Part shown: positions 1 to 8,689 of the stretch, piece by piece | Numbering within the stretch: the stretch's first letter is position 1 | Layout of the letters: each line of letters begins with the position of its first letter | Assembly (NCBI GenBank): GCA_029058745.1 | Contig: JAIDXM010000049.1 | Location: 173,069 to 237,068, forward strand | Direction of reading: 5' to 3' | Source: Muribaculaceae bacterium | Lineage (GTDB): Bacteria > Bacteroidota > Bacteroidia > Bacteroidales > Muribaculaceae | Length of the DNA: 64,000 bases | The notes under the pieces: generated by a model | Told to the model about the DNA's origin: nothing | The model's database searches: none | What the model saw: only the letters and a program-made list of their open reading frames with translations | Made by a program: the position numbers and the translations under genes

Positions 1-32
1 ATATGAAAAAGAGTGATGCTGCGGATGAGCAT

Positions 33-63
33 TTGTATATAATCGGTTAAATCATTAATTTTG
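33..63 (+). promoter_or_regulatory. Bacteroidota-type promoter
   Basis: TTG at 33-35, a 20-base spacer, then TAATTTTG at 56-63. This fits the -33 TTTG / -7 TAnnTTTG consensus of the Bacteroidota primary sigma factor. It lies 46 bases before the start codon at 110. Confidence 0.6.
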
Positions 64-109
64 TGGAGGGAAACCGGACTTATGGGATTTCCGGTTACAT
101 ACTACAGCT

Positions 110-955
110 ATGAAAACGATTCTCATCATTATAGGAGGCATGGCCGACCGTCCGGATATTGAGCTTGACGGCAGGACTCCCCTGATGGCGGCCTCCACCC
201 CGTCTCTGGATGCCCTTGCGAAATGCGGGTGTTGCGGGCTCATAAACAATGTTCCTGACAACGAGTCTCCTACGTTGAAGACAGCCGTGCTGTCGCTTAT
301 GGGTTACGATTTTTCCCGTGGTGTACCGTCAGACAGGACTTTGTCTTTTTTCTCCGCAGGACTCCCTTTCAATCCTTCCGAGATGCGCTTTTTCGTGATT
401 CCAAAGTTTTCGGGTCATGGGGTGGTTGTCTCAGACGACCCTGTGGTGCGCGGCATAGGCATGATGGCCATGTTGCGTCCTCTTTTCCCGATGGGAGAGG
501 GCGTGGTTGTGAGCGGAGGCGCTCCCACCGGCACTCTACGCGATAAGGCCCTTCTCGCCATAAAGGCCATAGAGATTTACGATTTTGTGATGGTTTATGT
601 CGGAGAGGCCTTCGAGATGTCGCTCAATGGAGATGTGGAAGGGAAAATGGATGTGTTGGAACGGATAGACAGGGAACTGATTACACCTGTGGCCGATTAT
701 GTCTGGAATGCCAGGTTGCAGATGAATCTTGTGGTTACCGGCGACCTGGTCACATCGTGGCGCGACCGTGCCACAGCGAGGGGAGAGGTGCCGGCTGTCG
801 TGTATTTCAACGATGACCTCCCTTACGACATGAAGGCTTTCGACGAGAAGACGGTGGCCGAGGGTCCTCTCAACGCGCCGTTGCCCGGCGACCTGATGCG
901 TCTGCTGGCATCGTTCGAGCCTTTTGATGATGAGAAAGGGAAAGGGGGGATTTAG
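110..955 (+). CDS. Degenerate ApgM-like alkaline-phosphatase-superfamily protein
   Basis: The 281-residue product resembles the N-terminal part of cofactor-independent phosphoglycerate mutases of the ApgM type, a family in the alkaline phosphatase superfamily that is usually about 400 residues long. The family pattern is visible in MADRP (11-15), GRTPLMAASTPSLDALAK (21-38) and the LSLMGYD block (61-67). The metal-binding Asp of the family DG.GDRP motif is replaced by Gly9. The nucleophilic Ser of the PGSD block aligns with Leu56, and the next Asp with Lys57. The C-terminal metal-binding His residues are not recognisable. It is therefore probably not an active mutase; a binding or regulatory role, or a decaying gene, are both possible. 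The reading frame is intact and has a good promoter 46 bases upstream, which argues for expression. Confidence 0.65.
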   Translation: MKTILIIIGGMADRPDIELDGRTPLMAASTPSLDALAKCGCCGLINNVPDNESPTLKTAVLSLMGYDFSRGVPSDRTLSFFSAGLPFNPSEMRFFVIPKFSGHGVVVSDDPVVRGIGMMAMLRPLFPMGEGVVVSGGAPTGTLRDKALLAIKAIEIYDFVMVYVGEAFEMSLNGDVEGKMDVLERIDRELITPVADYVWNARLQMNLVVTGDLVTSWRDRATARGEVPAVVYFNDDLPYDMKAFDEKTVAEGPLNAPLPGDLMRLLASFEPFDDEKGKGGI

Positions 956-997
956 CTTTGCGCTGATTCCCGGAAGGAAGTCGTGGAAAAAGAAAAA

Positions 998-1015
998 GGC
1001 TGACTCACGTCAGCC
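998..1015. terminator. Short perfect hairpin after the ApgM-like gene
   Basis: GGCTGAC, TCAC loop, GTCAGCC form a perfect 7-bp stem flanked by an A-run on the left and CTGTTTCCTTC on the right. It lies 43 bases after the stop codon and could end transcription of the plus-strand gene. Confidence 0.6.
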
Positions 1016-1230
1016 CTGTTTCCTTCAATTAAAACAACAATAACAACTTTTTCAGAACGCTTATAGCAGTAATATCTTATTGACTTCTTGTGAAGTACGA
1101 ATCTTCTTTTTTGTTGTAACCGGCTTTATGAGCCGTTTTACGATATTATAACACGCGTTCTTTGAAGATGGTTCAGGGTGATGTGAAAAAAAATAAAAAA
1201 AAATTTAAACCCGTTGTAATAGGGAAAGAG

Positions 1231-1268
1231 AGATGCCCGGTTCAGATTGATTGTTGAATCGGGCATCT
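1231..1268 (-). terminator. Terminator of the secreted BspA-type gene
   Basis: Arms at 1231-1244 and 1255-1268 pair over 14 bp (AGATGCCCGGTTCA with TGAATCGGGCATCT, one G-T pair). It follows the minus-strand stop codon at 1313 by about 45 bases. The rest of the 956-1312 gap is AT-rich with A-runs near 1190-1205; I see no gene in it. Confidence 0.75.
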
Positions 1269-1312
1269 TTCTATGTAAAAGCATTATATGTGTCGAGCCG
1301 ATACCGTTGCAT

Positions 1313-2827
1313 TCATTCTACGGCCATCTTCCTGCATGATTTTCCATTACGGATTATGTAGATTCCCTTAGGCAGTCCTTCGATGGTGTCACCGACATAA
1401 ATCCCCTGGATAGTATATATCCTCGGAGTTGAAGACATGTCTCCTGACTCGATTTCAGCCACGTCAGCAGTAGAGATTGGCAAGATTTCGTTGAAGTATT
1501 TACTCCAATCGGACTCCTTATATGCATTCACAGATTCATCCGGCACGTACAGCAATTTTGACCATTCGCTTGCGTATAAGAATGGTTTTATGTTACCCTC
1601 AAGCATCGGAGGTATGCTTGCTTCCGAGATTACGTTTGATATTGTCTTCGATGCGAAGGCGCCATTCATTATCCGAGTCACGGATTCCGGTATAACTAAG
1701 GTAAGGTAATCCTCTGCGGATTTCGTGGAGAAATTTTCCGGAAGGATAGCTCCGTCGATATGTTCGATAGCGATGTGATTGCCGTTGATGTTGAATCCTG
1801 AGGGTATGCGGATAGTGGATTCGTTTTCAAAAGCGGTATCAATGAGGATAGATGGTAGATTGTATGAATGTATCCTATATGTGAGATCTTTCGCCTGCAT
1901 AATCACGTCTTCAGGATCGTTATTTTCGATTTTTGTGATAAGTTGGCTTATTGTGTCGTAGAGATATGCCCAAGGGTCTCTGTAGATCGCATTCTCTATG
2001 AAATACTGAAGGTCGAGTTGCTCCTTTTTGATAGTTTCGGACAATTCCATCAGACGGTTATATAAGAGAATCGTTTGTCCTTCATCCGGATTTGCGGATA
2101 TCTGTTTCTCGATTTCATTTAAATCGGCATTCCATTTTTCAAACATCTGATTGGATATGTCGAGAATCCTGTCGGTCTCTGCCGACCATTCGAGTATTAT
2201 AATCTCCGCTCTCTCTGCAGCGAGGTCAAACTCTGATTGGAATGATTCTAAGAAACGGAGTGACTCTGTATAAGTGTTTTCAAGATATTCACGGATAAGA
2301 TTCATATTGAATTCAGAGGTAGAACCGGCATATGCTATAATGCCAGCGTTCTTGTATCCGGTCGCGGTTGTATTTTCGGAACGTGTTGACTGTGGGTATA
2401 ATGAATCAATACAGGCATGAATGTTGTCCATCAGCAGATTCATTCGGTTAAGGATGTTGGTTATTTTTCTGTTGCATGCCTCCATCCTGTCATTGAAATT
2501 GAATGACTGTATCCTGATTAGTTCTGAACAAATCTTTAGGTCGGATTTGAACACGGGGAACTGTTTTATGCATTCTTCGACAAAACCCGATGCCGCGAAA
2601 GCCTTGAGATCGTTGATGGGATAATCCACGGAAACGAGCGCTCCCTGACCATCCATGTTCTGAAAGCAGAACCCGGATACGGGGTCAATCAGATACTCGA
2701 TTCTGCCGAAGTTGGATACGGTGATTGTGTTTGTCGGAACCTCATTGCCGCTGATGTTCTCTTGGGCGAATGCTGATGTAGTGATACTGGCCATTAAGGC
2801 AAGTTGAAAAAGTAGAGATTTCCTCAT
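1313..2827 (-). CDS. Secreted protein with BspA-like C-terminal module
   Basis: The 504-residue product begins with a signal peptide (MRKSLLFQLALMASITTSAFA) and has a long helical, Glu/Asn-rich middle (about residues 100-320) that I cannot assign. The end holds a leucine-rich-repeat-like stretch (VIPESVTRIMNGAFASKTIS), then the 'IPPM...LYVPDESVNAYKESDWSKYF' element found after BspA-type LRR_5 repeats. The last part, IYTIQGIYVGDTIEGLPKGIYIIRNGK, is the short C-terminal tail common on exported Bacteroidales proteins. It is monocistronic: a promoter at 3123-3153 gives a leader of about 290 bases and a strong terminator follows. Base composition looks more AT-rich than the neighbours. Surface or exported location is inferred; function is unknown. 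Confidence 0.7.
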   Translation of the reverse strand: MRKSLLFQLALMASITTSAFAQENISGNEVPTNTITVSNFGRIEYLIDPVSGFCFQNMDGQGALVSVDYPINDLKAFAASGFVEECIKQFPVFKSDLKICSELIRIQSFNFNDRMEACNRKITNILNRMNLLMDNIHACIDSLYPQSTRSENTTATGYKNAGIIAYAGSTSEFNMNLIREYLENTYTESLRFLESFQSEFDLAAERAEIIILEWSAETDRILDISNQMFEKWNADLNEIEKQISANPDEGQTILLYNRLMELSETIKKEQLDLQYFIENAIYRDPWAYLYDTISQLITKIENNDPEDVIMQAKDLTYRIHSYNLPSILIDTAFENESTIRIPSGFNINGNHIAIEHIDGAILPENFSTKSAEDYLTLVIPESVTRIMNGAFASKTISNVISEASIPPMLEGNIKPFLYASEWSKLLYVPDESVNAYKESDWSKYFNEILPISTADVAEIESGDMSSTPRIYTIQGIYVGDTIEGLPKGIYIIRNGKSCRKMAVE

Positions 2828-3120
2828 AATAATTAGATTTATGGCATGCCGTCCCTGAATATGCCTGATGCTGGAAATGAGAAAGCGCAGGACGTCATCT
2901 GCTTATTCATCAGAGGCATCGCCAAACGCCTATTCCCTATAAACAGTCCACTCCCACGCCATAATCGAATATCGATAGCCCCTTGTCGGGGAGTGGATAT
3001 ACGACAAGCATGAGCCTTTCTTGACTGCTTTGTCCCGGGAAATAAAAATTTGGCGAATTTCTGATGAGGGAAAAGCAAGAAACGCTTTCAGATAATAAGT
3101 AACAGGCCTCTGCCTGATAC
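2828..3120 (-). other. Long structured 5' leader
   Basis: This is the stretch between the minus-strand promoter at 3123-3153 and the start codon at 2827. It contains no convincing reading frame. TCCACTCCC (2947-2955) pairs with GGGAGTGGA (2989-2997), and ATCGAATATCGAT lies inside the loop. I do not recognise a known riboswitch or leader class. The remaining 3154-3210 stretch shows nothing beyond the upstream gene's 3' flank. Confidence 0.45.
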
Positions 3121-3122
3121 GG

Positions 3123-3153
3123 CAAATTTAGCAATTATAAATGAATCAGCAAA
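3123..3153 (-). promoter_or_regulatory. Minus-strand promoter for the BspA-type gene
   Basis: On the minus strand this reads TTTG (3153-3150), 19 bases, TAAATTTG (3130-3123), a full match to the Bacteroidota consensus. Transcription would start near 3119. Confidence 0.7.
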
Positions 3154-3210
3154 ACGACTTGCGTCAAAATATGCAGAGAATATGCTGATTTGTCAGGAAG
3201 ACATATGTGA

Positions 3211-4950
3211 TCAGCACATCATGTCGCGGTAGATTTCGAGGGCCGCCTCGATGTCTTTCGCTTCTGGGACACAGTCTATGACCGGATTGCCGGGCGATAA
3301 GAGCAGCGTGAAGTTGGGATGTCCCGCTGCGGCATTCTTCTTGTCGTGGGCCATAAGGGAAATAAGCAGAGGGATGTCGTCGCAGGTGACGCTGATGCGG
3401 GGATAGTGGGGTTTTAACGCGCAAGAGGCATACCTGTTGACTTCCGATGACTCGAACCCTTTCAGGATATGGCTGAGAATAAGCTCCACAAGCATTCCGT
3501 GGGCCACCGCCTCGCCGTGGGCGAGCGGCTTGTGCCTTTCAATCGCGAGGCTCTCGAACGCATGGCCTGCCGTGTGTCCGAAATTAAGGATTTTCCTCAA
3601 CCCCTTTTCCGTGGGATCCTGTGCCACTACATCCTCCTTGATTTCCACACATCTTTTCATGGCCTCTTCAAGGCGTCGGTTGTCACCGATGACACCTTCC
3701 ACGTCGAGCAACTTCCGGTAGAGGTCAGCGTCGGCGATAAACCCGGTCTTGAGCATCTCCGCATATCCCGACACCACCTCCCGGCGCGACAGCGACGCGA
3801 GAGGCAACGCGGATATAATCACCTCAGAGGGGAGATGGAAAGCTCCGATTTCATTCTTGAGCCCGTTGAAATTAATTCCGGTCTTCCCTCCGGTGGCGGC
3901 ATCCACGGCTCCCAGGAGCGTGGTGGGGACATTTATGAAACGTATTCCGCGCTTGAATGTGGCGGCCGCAAAACCGCCTATGTCGGTCACAAGGCCTCCG
4001 CCGATATTCACCACAAGGCTGTGGCGTGTGGCTCCGGTCTCTTCCAGCGCGTTCCATATCTCTGCCACCGAATCCAGGTTCTTATGGTCTTCTCCGGGAG
4101 TCAGTACAACCTTATTAGCCTTCGCAAGAGTCGCGGAACTGTTTAAAAGCGGCAACACGGCGGCATCTACGTTAGAGTCGGTCACGATGGTGACTGTGGC
4201 CGGAACGAGGCTTTCTGCCGCCTTGTCGAGACGTTCGGAAAGCTCCTGATAGCGATGGGATAGTCCGTCATGTCGCGGGAGTGTCCTTTCGAGCCAGTCG
4301 GCGAAGTCATCCATCGACGGGAAAACCAAGTCTGCGCCCTCCTTCTCCAAGGCTTCACGGGGCACAGGGCCTGTGGTGACAGCCACCGTGAAACATCCGG
4401 CGGCTTTCCCGGCTCTCACACCGAGAGGCGCGTTTTCCACCACGATACACTGTCGCGGGCTTACTCCGGCCTTTGCCGCACCCATAAGGTAAGGTTCCGG
4501 GTCCGGTTTCCCGTGTCTCACGTCGTTGGCCGTTATCCTCATGTCATGCGGGAAAGCCCCCGGATAGTCGGAGTCGAGGCTGTTGAGAAGGGAACTTTGG
4601 GCAGAACCTGTCACCAGTACACGCGGAATGCCCGCATTCATGAAAGCCCTGACCATCCTGTCGGCTCCTTTCATGGGAAGTTTGCGCCCTGAGGCGGTGA
4701 ATATTTCAGCTTTACGTGCATAAAGGTCCTTCTTTTCACTGTCTGTGGCGTCGCGGTGGAGCTCACGCTGGAAAATAAGGTTTATGGTGGCGGCTCCGGT
4801 CATCCCCTCATAGAGGTAATATTCGTTGGGGTCTGTGGTGATGCCGTTTTCAGCCATCATCTGATGCCACGCACGTGCATGGTGGCTCATGGAATCATAC
4901 ATCACGCCGTCCATGTCAATGAGGGCGGCGCGGATATCTTTTGGAAACAT
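3211..4950 (-). CDS. aroB: HAD phosphatase fused to 3-dehydroquinate synthase
   Basis: The 579-residue product joins two enzymes. Residues 1-222 form a HAD hydrolase of the beta-phosphoglucomutase-like group: nucleophile region DMDGV (Asp12, Asp14), VTGS at 113-116, Lys148 in HGKPDP, and Glu172-Asn173. Residues 230-579 form 3-dehydroquinate synthase, the second step of the shikimate pathway (DAHP to dehydroquinate, NAD and Zn dependent). They carry GEDHKN (286-291), GGGLVTDIGGF (317 onward), and the likely zinc ligands Glu398, His459 and His478. Both halves keep their key residues and the reading frame is continuous, so both activities are plausible. AroB is normally a separate protein of about 350-360 residues. 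The AsmA-like gene lies 42 bases upstream on the same strand and the two may be cotranscribed. Confidence 0.92.
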   Translation of the reverse strand: MFPKDIRAALIDMDGVMYDSMSHHARAWHQMMAENGITTDPNEYYLYEGMTGAATINLIFQRELHRDATDSEKKDLYARKAEIFTASGRKLPMKGADRMVRAFMNAGIPRVLVTGSAQSSLLNSLDSDYPGAFPHDMRITANDVRHGKPDPEPYLMGAAKAGVSPRQCIVVENAPLGVRAGKAAGCFTVAVTTGPVPREALEKEGADLVFPSMDDFADWLERTLPRHDGLSHRYQELSERLDKAAESLVPATVTIVTDSNVDAAVLPLLNSSATLAKANKVVLTPGEDHKNLDSVAEIWNALEETGATRHSLVVNIGGGLVTDIGGFAAATFKRGIRFINVPTTLLGAVDAATGGKTGINFNGLKNEIGAFHLPSEVIISALPLASLSRREVVSGYAEMLKTGFIADADLYRKLLDVEGVIGDNRRLEEAMKRCVEIKEDVVAQDPTEKGLRKILNFGHTAGHAFESLAIERHKPLAHGEAVAHGMLVELILSHILKGFESSEVNRYASCALKPHYPRISVTCDDIPLLISLMAHDKKNAAAGHPNFTLLLSPGNPVIDCVPEAKDIEAALEIYRDMMC

Positions 4951-4992
4951 ACCGTTGTTTTTAGGAGCCGCAAATGTCGCGGCCGTCGTTGA

Positions 4993-7974
4993 CTAATTAA
5001 CGGAGGAAACGCTATTCTGATTGTTTTCGGCATCATATTTTGCGGCGGCGTTGACAAATACCAGCCATCCGTGGCGCAATTCCCGCATAATGTTGACATC
5101 GACATCATCTTCAAGATTCGATGCTATGTCGCGTTCGCGTCCGTCGTTGACCCACCTCCCGCCAAATCTCACCGACGGGTGACGGTAGTTGCCCACTATG
5201 TTTATTCCAAATGGAAGATGGAAAGGGGAGGCGAGAAGCCCGGCATGATAATATATCTCACCCTGGAGATTGTTGACTCCCGCCATGAGCACACGGTAGC
5301 CGCCGAAGTCGAGAGTGAAGGGTTCCACGAGCAGGAGATTGTCGTGGAAAGAGGCGTGTATGTCAAGGCCGTTCACGGCTATAGGGTTGTCGCCCCTGAT
5401 GAGCATCATGTGGCTGGCATGTCTTATCTCGCTATCGTCTCTTTCCACCATTATGCTGTCGCCTGTCAGCTTGGCCTCCGCAGTCATGGATGGGGCATTG
5501 ACTAACATGTTCGGAAACATGAGGAATTTGCCGTCGGCTTTCACGTCAATCTTTCCGGATATGTCCTCAAGCTGAGGCATTCCCTCCGAGAGCTGAGGGA
5601 AGTGAGTGAGGAACTCCCGCATATCGAATCCGTCGATGTCCGCGTCAAGAGTCATGTATATGTCATCGAGGTCGGCCGTTGCATAGGTCCAGTCGAGACG
5701 GGCGGAACAGTAGGGGGCGCCGATGGTTAGGCTGTTGATTGAGGCGACACCATCGCGCATGGATATGCAGGCGGAAAGGGGAGAGAATCGGTGTTGCAGA
5801 TATTCGGCATGGTCGGAACGGAGCCTTATGTCAGCGGTGATGTTTCTTGGAATCGCCACACAAACAGTGTCGCCGGCGTTCATGTCCCCTTCCGGGGACG
5901 CCTTATATGAACATGGGATACCCGACAAGGCCTCCTTCCCTTTGAAATAAGCCCCGCAGAGGCGGTTGATGTCAACATCGGATAAATCCGCGTCGAGAGA
6001 GACTTTTAGCGGAGAGCCTGCCGAACCGAGCAGGAACCCTCTCAGATTTGAGATTTCTCCTTTCAATGCCGCTGATGTAGGTCCGGACTCAAGATTCATG
6101 GAACGGATTTTCAGCGAGTCGGAGGTGGAGGAGATATGGACATTCGAGAAGCTGTTGGCCGCAGGGTAGGCCGGGGTGTTCAAGATGCCATCCTTCAGAC
6201 TAAGGTCGGCAGAGATGTCGGCGAGCGAGAGGACGGTCTGGAGCATGGACGGGAGTGCCGGAGTCACATACAAAGGGGTGTGGCTCACCTCGGCGGATAA
6301 TATCGAGTCATTTTCGGAGGAGTATGCCGCATGGCATGAAGAAGGGGAGAAGGGAGTGCCGCGCAATTTCGCGCCAATCAGTAGCGAGACACTGTCGGCC
6401 GACATGCTGGTTTTCCCGTAGGAGGCCGTTATATTCCCGGCGTTGATATGTAAATCTCCTTTTGAGGCGGCTCCTGAGGCTTTTCCTTCAGCTGCGTATG
6501 ACAAGTAAAATCTCGATAATCTGGAGGAAAGGTTACAGGATGTGTCATTTATGGTCAGTAGAGGTGACTTGACCTCTCCTCTGATTTTGATTCTCTTGGG
6601 AGAGAAAGCTCCGTTAATATCGGAGAGGGTTCCCTCGATATGCGATTTCGCGACTATGTCTCCGTCGGCACGCATTGACGATGAAGGAAGGAATCCCTGT
6701 TCGATTTGCCCCATGTTCCCTTTGGCTTTGATGTCGGCTTTCAGCGACGGTGTTTTGCCTAACAATGAGTCAAGGCAACCGGAAACGCTGCAAACTATCC
6801 CGTCGGAAGCTTTGAAGGAACATTCATTTATTGTTAGGCGCCCACCATTTGAATCCCCTTTGTCGCAAGAGAATCCGACATTGAGAGACAGATCTCTGAC
6901 GGAGATTTCTTTTTTCGGGGATATCGGTATAGAGAAGGAGACATCGGGAATCTTCACGATAGCCTCTAAAGCCGGAATCTCCTGAGATGTGGCAGTGTAG
7001 GGGGAAAGCAGAGACGCATAAAGATTCATCGGCACCGGCGACGGATTTCGGATAGTTTTCAAGGCCTCATTAATTGGAGACTGCTCTTCCGGAGGGAGGA
7101 GAGGGGCGAACTCAAGTATGTCGGGAGACTCGATTTCTGCCGTCAGGCTTGCAATCGTGACAGGATTATTGCCGGAGATGTCGGCTGTCACCACCGCTTC
7201 GGTGTGGCCGGCCGCAATCTTGAAAGATTTGGTTGAAAGCCTGAACGGATTGGATGACAAGTCAAGTTTGCCGGTCAGCGTCAGAGGGAGAGGGAACGGT
7301 AGTGAGACCTTTTTATAGTGGCCTGTGACACGTGCACGCATCTGTATGTCAAACTCACCATCGTTGCCGGAGGGAGGAGTGATGACCGCCTCATCGACCG
7401 ATAGCCTTACTTCTGAGGGTGCTGACATGTCGGTATATCTGACCACCGCCGGGCCGTCGATGTTGATTTTGCCGGTTGACACTCTCTTGAGATGCGGTTT
7501 TGTCCTGTCGTCTTTCAGAATGGAATAGTTGTTGAGGGTGTCATTCACGGAGACAATGTTGACGTATGGTGACACGATATGGACATCGTCAAGTTCTATC
7601 TCTCCCTTCAGGGCCTTGAGGATGTTGAGGGATGCCCTCACTTCATGTGTCGAGGCGAGAATGGAGCCGTCAAGTGAGTGAGACACTATCCTGACAGAGT
7701 CGCATCGTATGGAAAGGGATGGGAAGGATGACCAGATTGTGTAATCCACCGGCGCTGTGGAGATGTCGGCACGGAGGTATTTGGCAGACTCCTTGCTTAT
7801 TATTGCGGCCACCCTTTCCGGGGTGAGCCAACGTGTAATGCCCGCCAAAGAGGCGGCTATGATTACGGTGATTGAGATTAATATGCACAAGACGATGCCG
7901 CCCACCTTTAAGAATGTGTTGCGTTTCTTGGGTTGGGAGAGGGTGCCGGAGATGTCTTGGTTCATGTTTTTCAT
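4993..7974 (-). CDS. AsmA-like membrane-anchored protein
   Basis: The 993-residue product has one N-terminal membrane segment (about residues 22-46, VGGIVLCILISITVIIAASL). It is followed by the AsmA-type N-terminal pattern (LTPERVAAIISKESAKYL) and then by long beta-rich sequence with many Ser, Thr and Asp residues, as in the AsmA/TamB/YhdP group. Proteins of this group bridge the periplasm and have been linked to phospholipid movement or outer-membrane assembly. Here the assignment rests on topology and the N-terminal pattern, so the exact role is open. The HAD-AroB gene follows 42 bases downstream. A gap of 191 bases separates it from the divergent tyrosine-phosphatase gene. Confidence 0.8.
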   Translation of the reverse strand: MKNMNQDISGTLSQPKKRNTFLKVGGIVLCILISITVIIAASLAGITRWLTPERVAAIISKESAKYLRADISTAPVDYTIWSSFPSLSIRCDSVRIVSHSLDGSILASTHEVRASLNILKALKGEIELDDVHIVSPYVNIVSVNDTLNNYSILKDDRTKPHLKRVSTGKINIDGPAVVRYTDMSAPSEVRLSVDEAVITPPSGNDGEFDIQMRARVTGHYKKVSLPFPLPLTLTGKLDLSSNPFRLSTKSFKIAAGHTEAVVTADISGNNPVTIASLTAEIESPDILEFAPLLPPEEQSPINEALKTIRNPSPVPMNLYASLLSPYTATSQEIPALEAIVKIPDVSFSIPISPKKEISVRDLSLNVGFSCDKGDSNGGRLTINECSFKASDGIVCSVSGCLDSLLGKTPSLKADIKAKGNMGQIEQGFLPSSSMRADGDIVAKSHIEGTLSDINGAFSPKRIKIRGEVKSPLLTINDTSCNLSSRLSRFYLSYAAEGKASGAASKGDLHINAGNITASYGKTSMSADSVSLLIGAKLRGTPFSPSSCHAAYSSENDSILSAEVSHTPLYVTPALPSMLQTVLSLADISADLSLKDGILNTPAYPAANSFSNVHISSTSDSLKIRSMNLESGPTSAALKGEISNLRGFLLGSAGSPLKVSLDADLSDVDINRLCGAYFKGKEALSGIPCSYKASPEGDMNAGDTVCVAIPRNITADIRLRSDHAEYLQHRFSPLSACISMRDGVASINSLTIGAPYCSARLDWTYATADLDDIYMTLDADIDGFDMREFLTHFPQLSEGMPQLEDISGKIDVKADGKFLMFPNMLVNAPSMTAEAKLTGDSIMVERDDSEIRHASHMMLIRGDNPIAVNGLDIHASFHDNLLLVEPFTLDFGGYRVLMAGVNNLQGEIYYHAGLLASPFHLPFGINIVGNYRHPSVRFGGRWVNDGRERDIASNLEDDVDVNIMRELRHGWLVFVNAAAKYDAENNQNSVSSVN

Positions 7975-8012
7975 AAATTTATAACAAGCTCCGGAGTTAA
8001 ATGTTGAAGCGT

Positions 8013-8043
8013 TTTGAAGCTGTGCGATAAATTGCTAATTTTG
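8013..8043 (+). promoter_or_regulatory. Promoter for the tyrosine phosphatase gene
   Basis: TTTG at 8013-8016, 19 bases, TAATTTTG at 8036-8043: a full consensus match. The transcript would start near 8048 and carry a leader of about 115 bases made largely of a low-complexity repeat. Confidence 0.75.
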
Positions 8044-8052
8044 CGGCATGTT

Positions 8053-8165
8053 GGTCGTTAGTCATTAGTTGATGATGACGTATGGCATTGGATGTTAGAT
8101 TCTCGACCTTATATTTGACTGACAACTGACGACAAATGACTAAAACTAAAAACTGACGACTAAAA
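8053..8165. repeat. Degenerate GTCAGT/GACTAA low-complexity repeat
   Basis: GGTCGTTAGTCATTAGTT at 8053-8070 and a run of ACTGAC, GACGAC, GACTAAAA units at 8117-8165 are variants of one short motif in opposite orientations. The same motif family recurs at 12689-12802. It ends directly before the start codon at 8166 and could fold back on itself in the leader. Confidence 0.7.
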
Positions 8166-8675
8166 ATGGAAATACCGGAAGTGGCGAGGGAACTCGCGGG
8201 GAAGGATAGGATAGGGGTACTGTTTGTTTGCCTGGGCAACATCTGCCGTTCTCCTGCGGCGGAGGGTGTGATGAGGCATCTTGTAGAGGAACGAGGACTT
8301 CAGGAAAGGTTCGATATCGACTCCGCCGGGCTTTATGGCGGACATGCCGGAGATCTTCCGGACCACAGGATGCGTGTCCATGCCATACGGCGAGGATATG
8401 GACTCATCCACAGGAGCCGTAAGGTCAGGATGTCGGACTTCGATGAATTTGACCTCATAGTCGCGATGGACCATAGCAACTATGACCGCCTTCGCGACAT
8501 GGCTCCCACACTTGAAGCTCAGAGGAAGGTGGTGAGGATGATAGATTTTGTGGGAGGATATCCGCAATGTGACTGTGTCCCCGACCCATATTACGACGGA
8601 GCGGAAGGTTTTGAGCTTGTACTCGACCTTCTTGAGGATGGATGCGTTAATCTTTTGGACACATTGAGTGTCTAA
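8166..8675 (+). CDS. Low-molecular-weight protein tyrosine phosphatase
   Basis: The 169-residue cytosolic enzyme has the P-loop CLGNICRS, with nucleophile Cys22 and Arg28 (C-x5-R), close to the N terminus as in the LMW-PTP family (usual length about 150-160). The general acid is Asp140 in VPDPYYDG. The family removes phosphate from tyrosine; in bacteria its targets often include tyrosine kinases that control surface polysaccharide, but no such kinase gene is present here. The start at 8166 gives the normal distance to the P-loop and follows the promoter at 8013-8043. The next gene starts 14 bases after the stop and may be cotranscribed. Confidence 0.93.
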   Translation: MEIPEVARELAGKDRIGVLFVCLGNICRSPAAEGVMRHLVEERGLQERFDIDSAGLYGGHAGDLPDHRMRVHAIRRGYGLIHRSRKVRMSDFDEFDLIVAMDHSNYDRLRDMAPTLEAQRKVVRMIDFVGGYPQCDCVPDPYYDGAEGFELVLDLLEDGCVNLLDTLSV

Positions 8676-8689
8676 TAATAAAAGTAAAG

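Noticed and set aside
3-50. Short open frame ending at 50 that could be the tail of an upstream gene.
   Set aside because: Only 15 codons are visible and it overlaps the promoter -33 region; it cannot be told from chance.
2937-3134. Minus-strand frame of 65 codons in the leader before the BspA-type gene.
   Set aside because: It begins inside the promoter's start region, has no family likeness and overlaps the paired leader structure.
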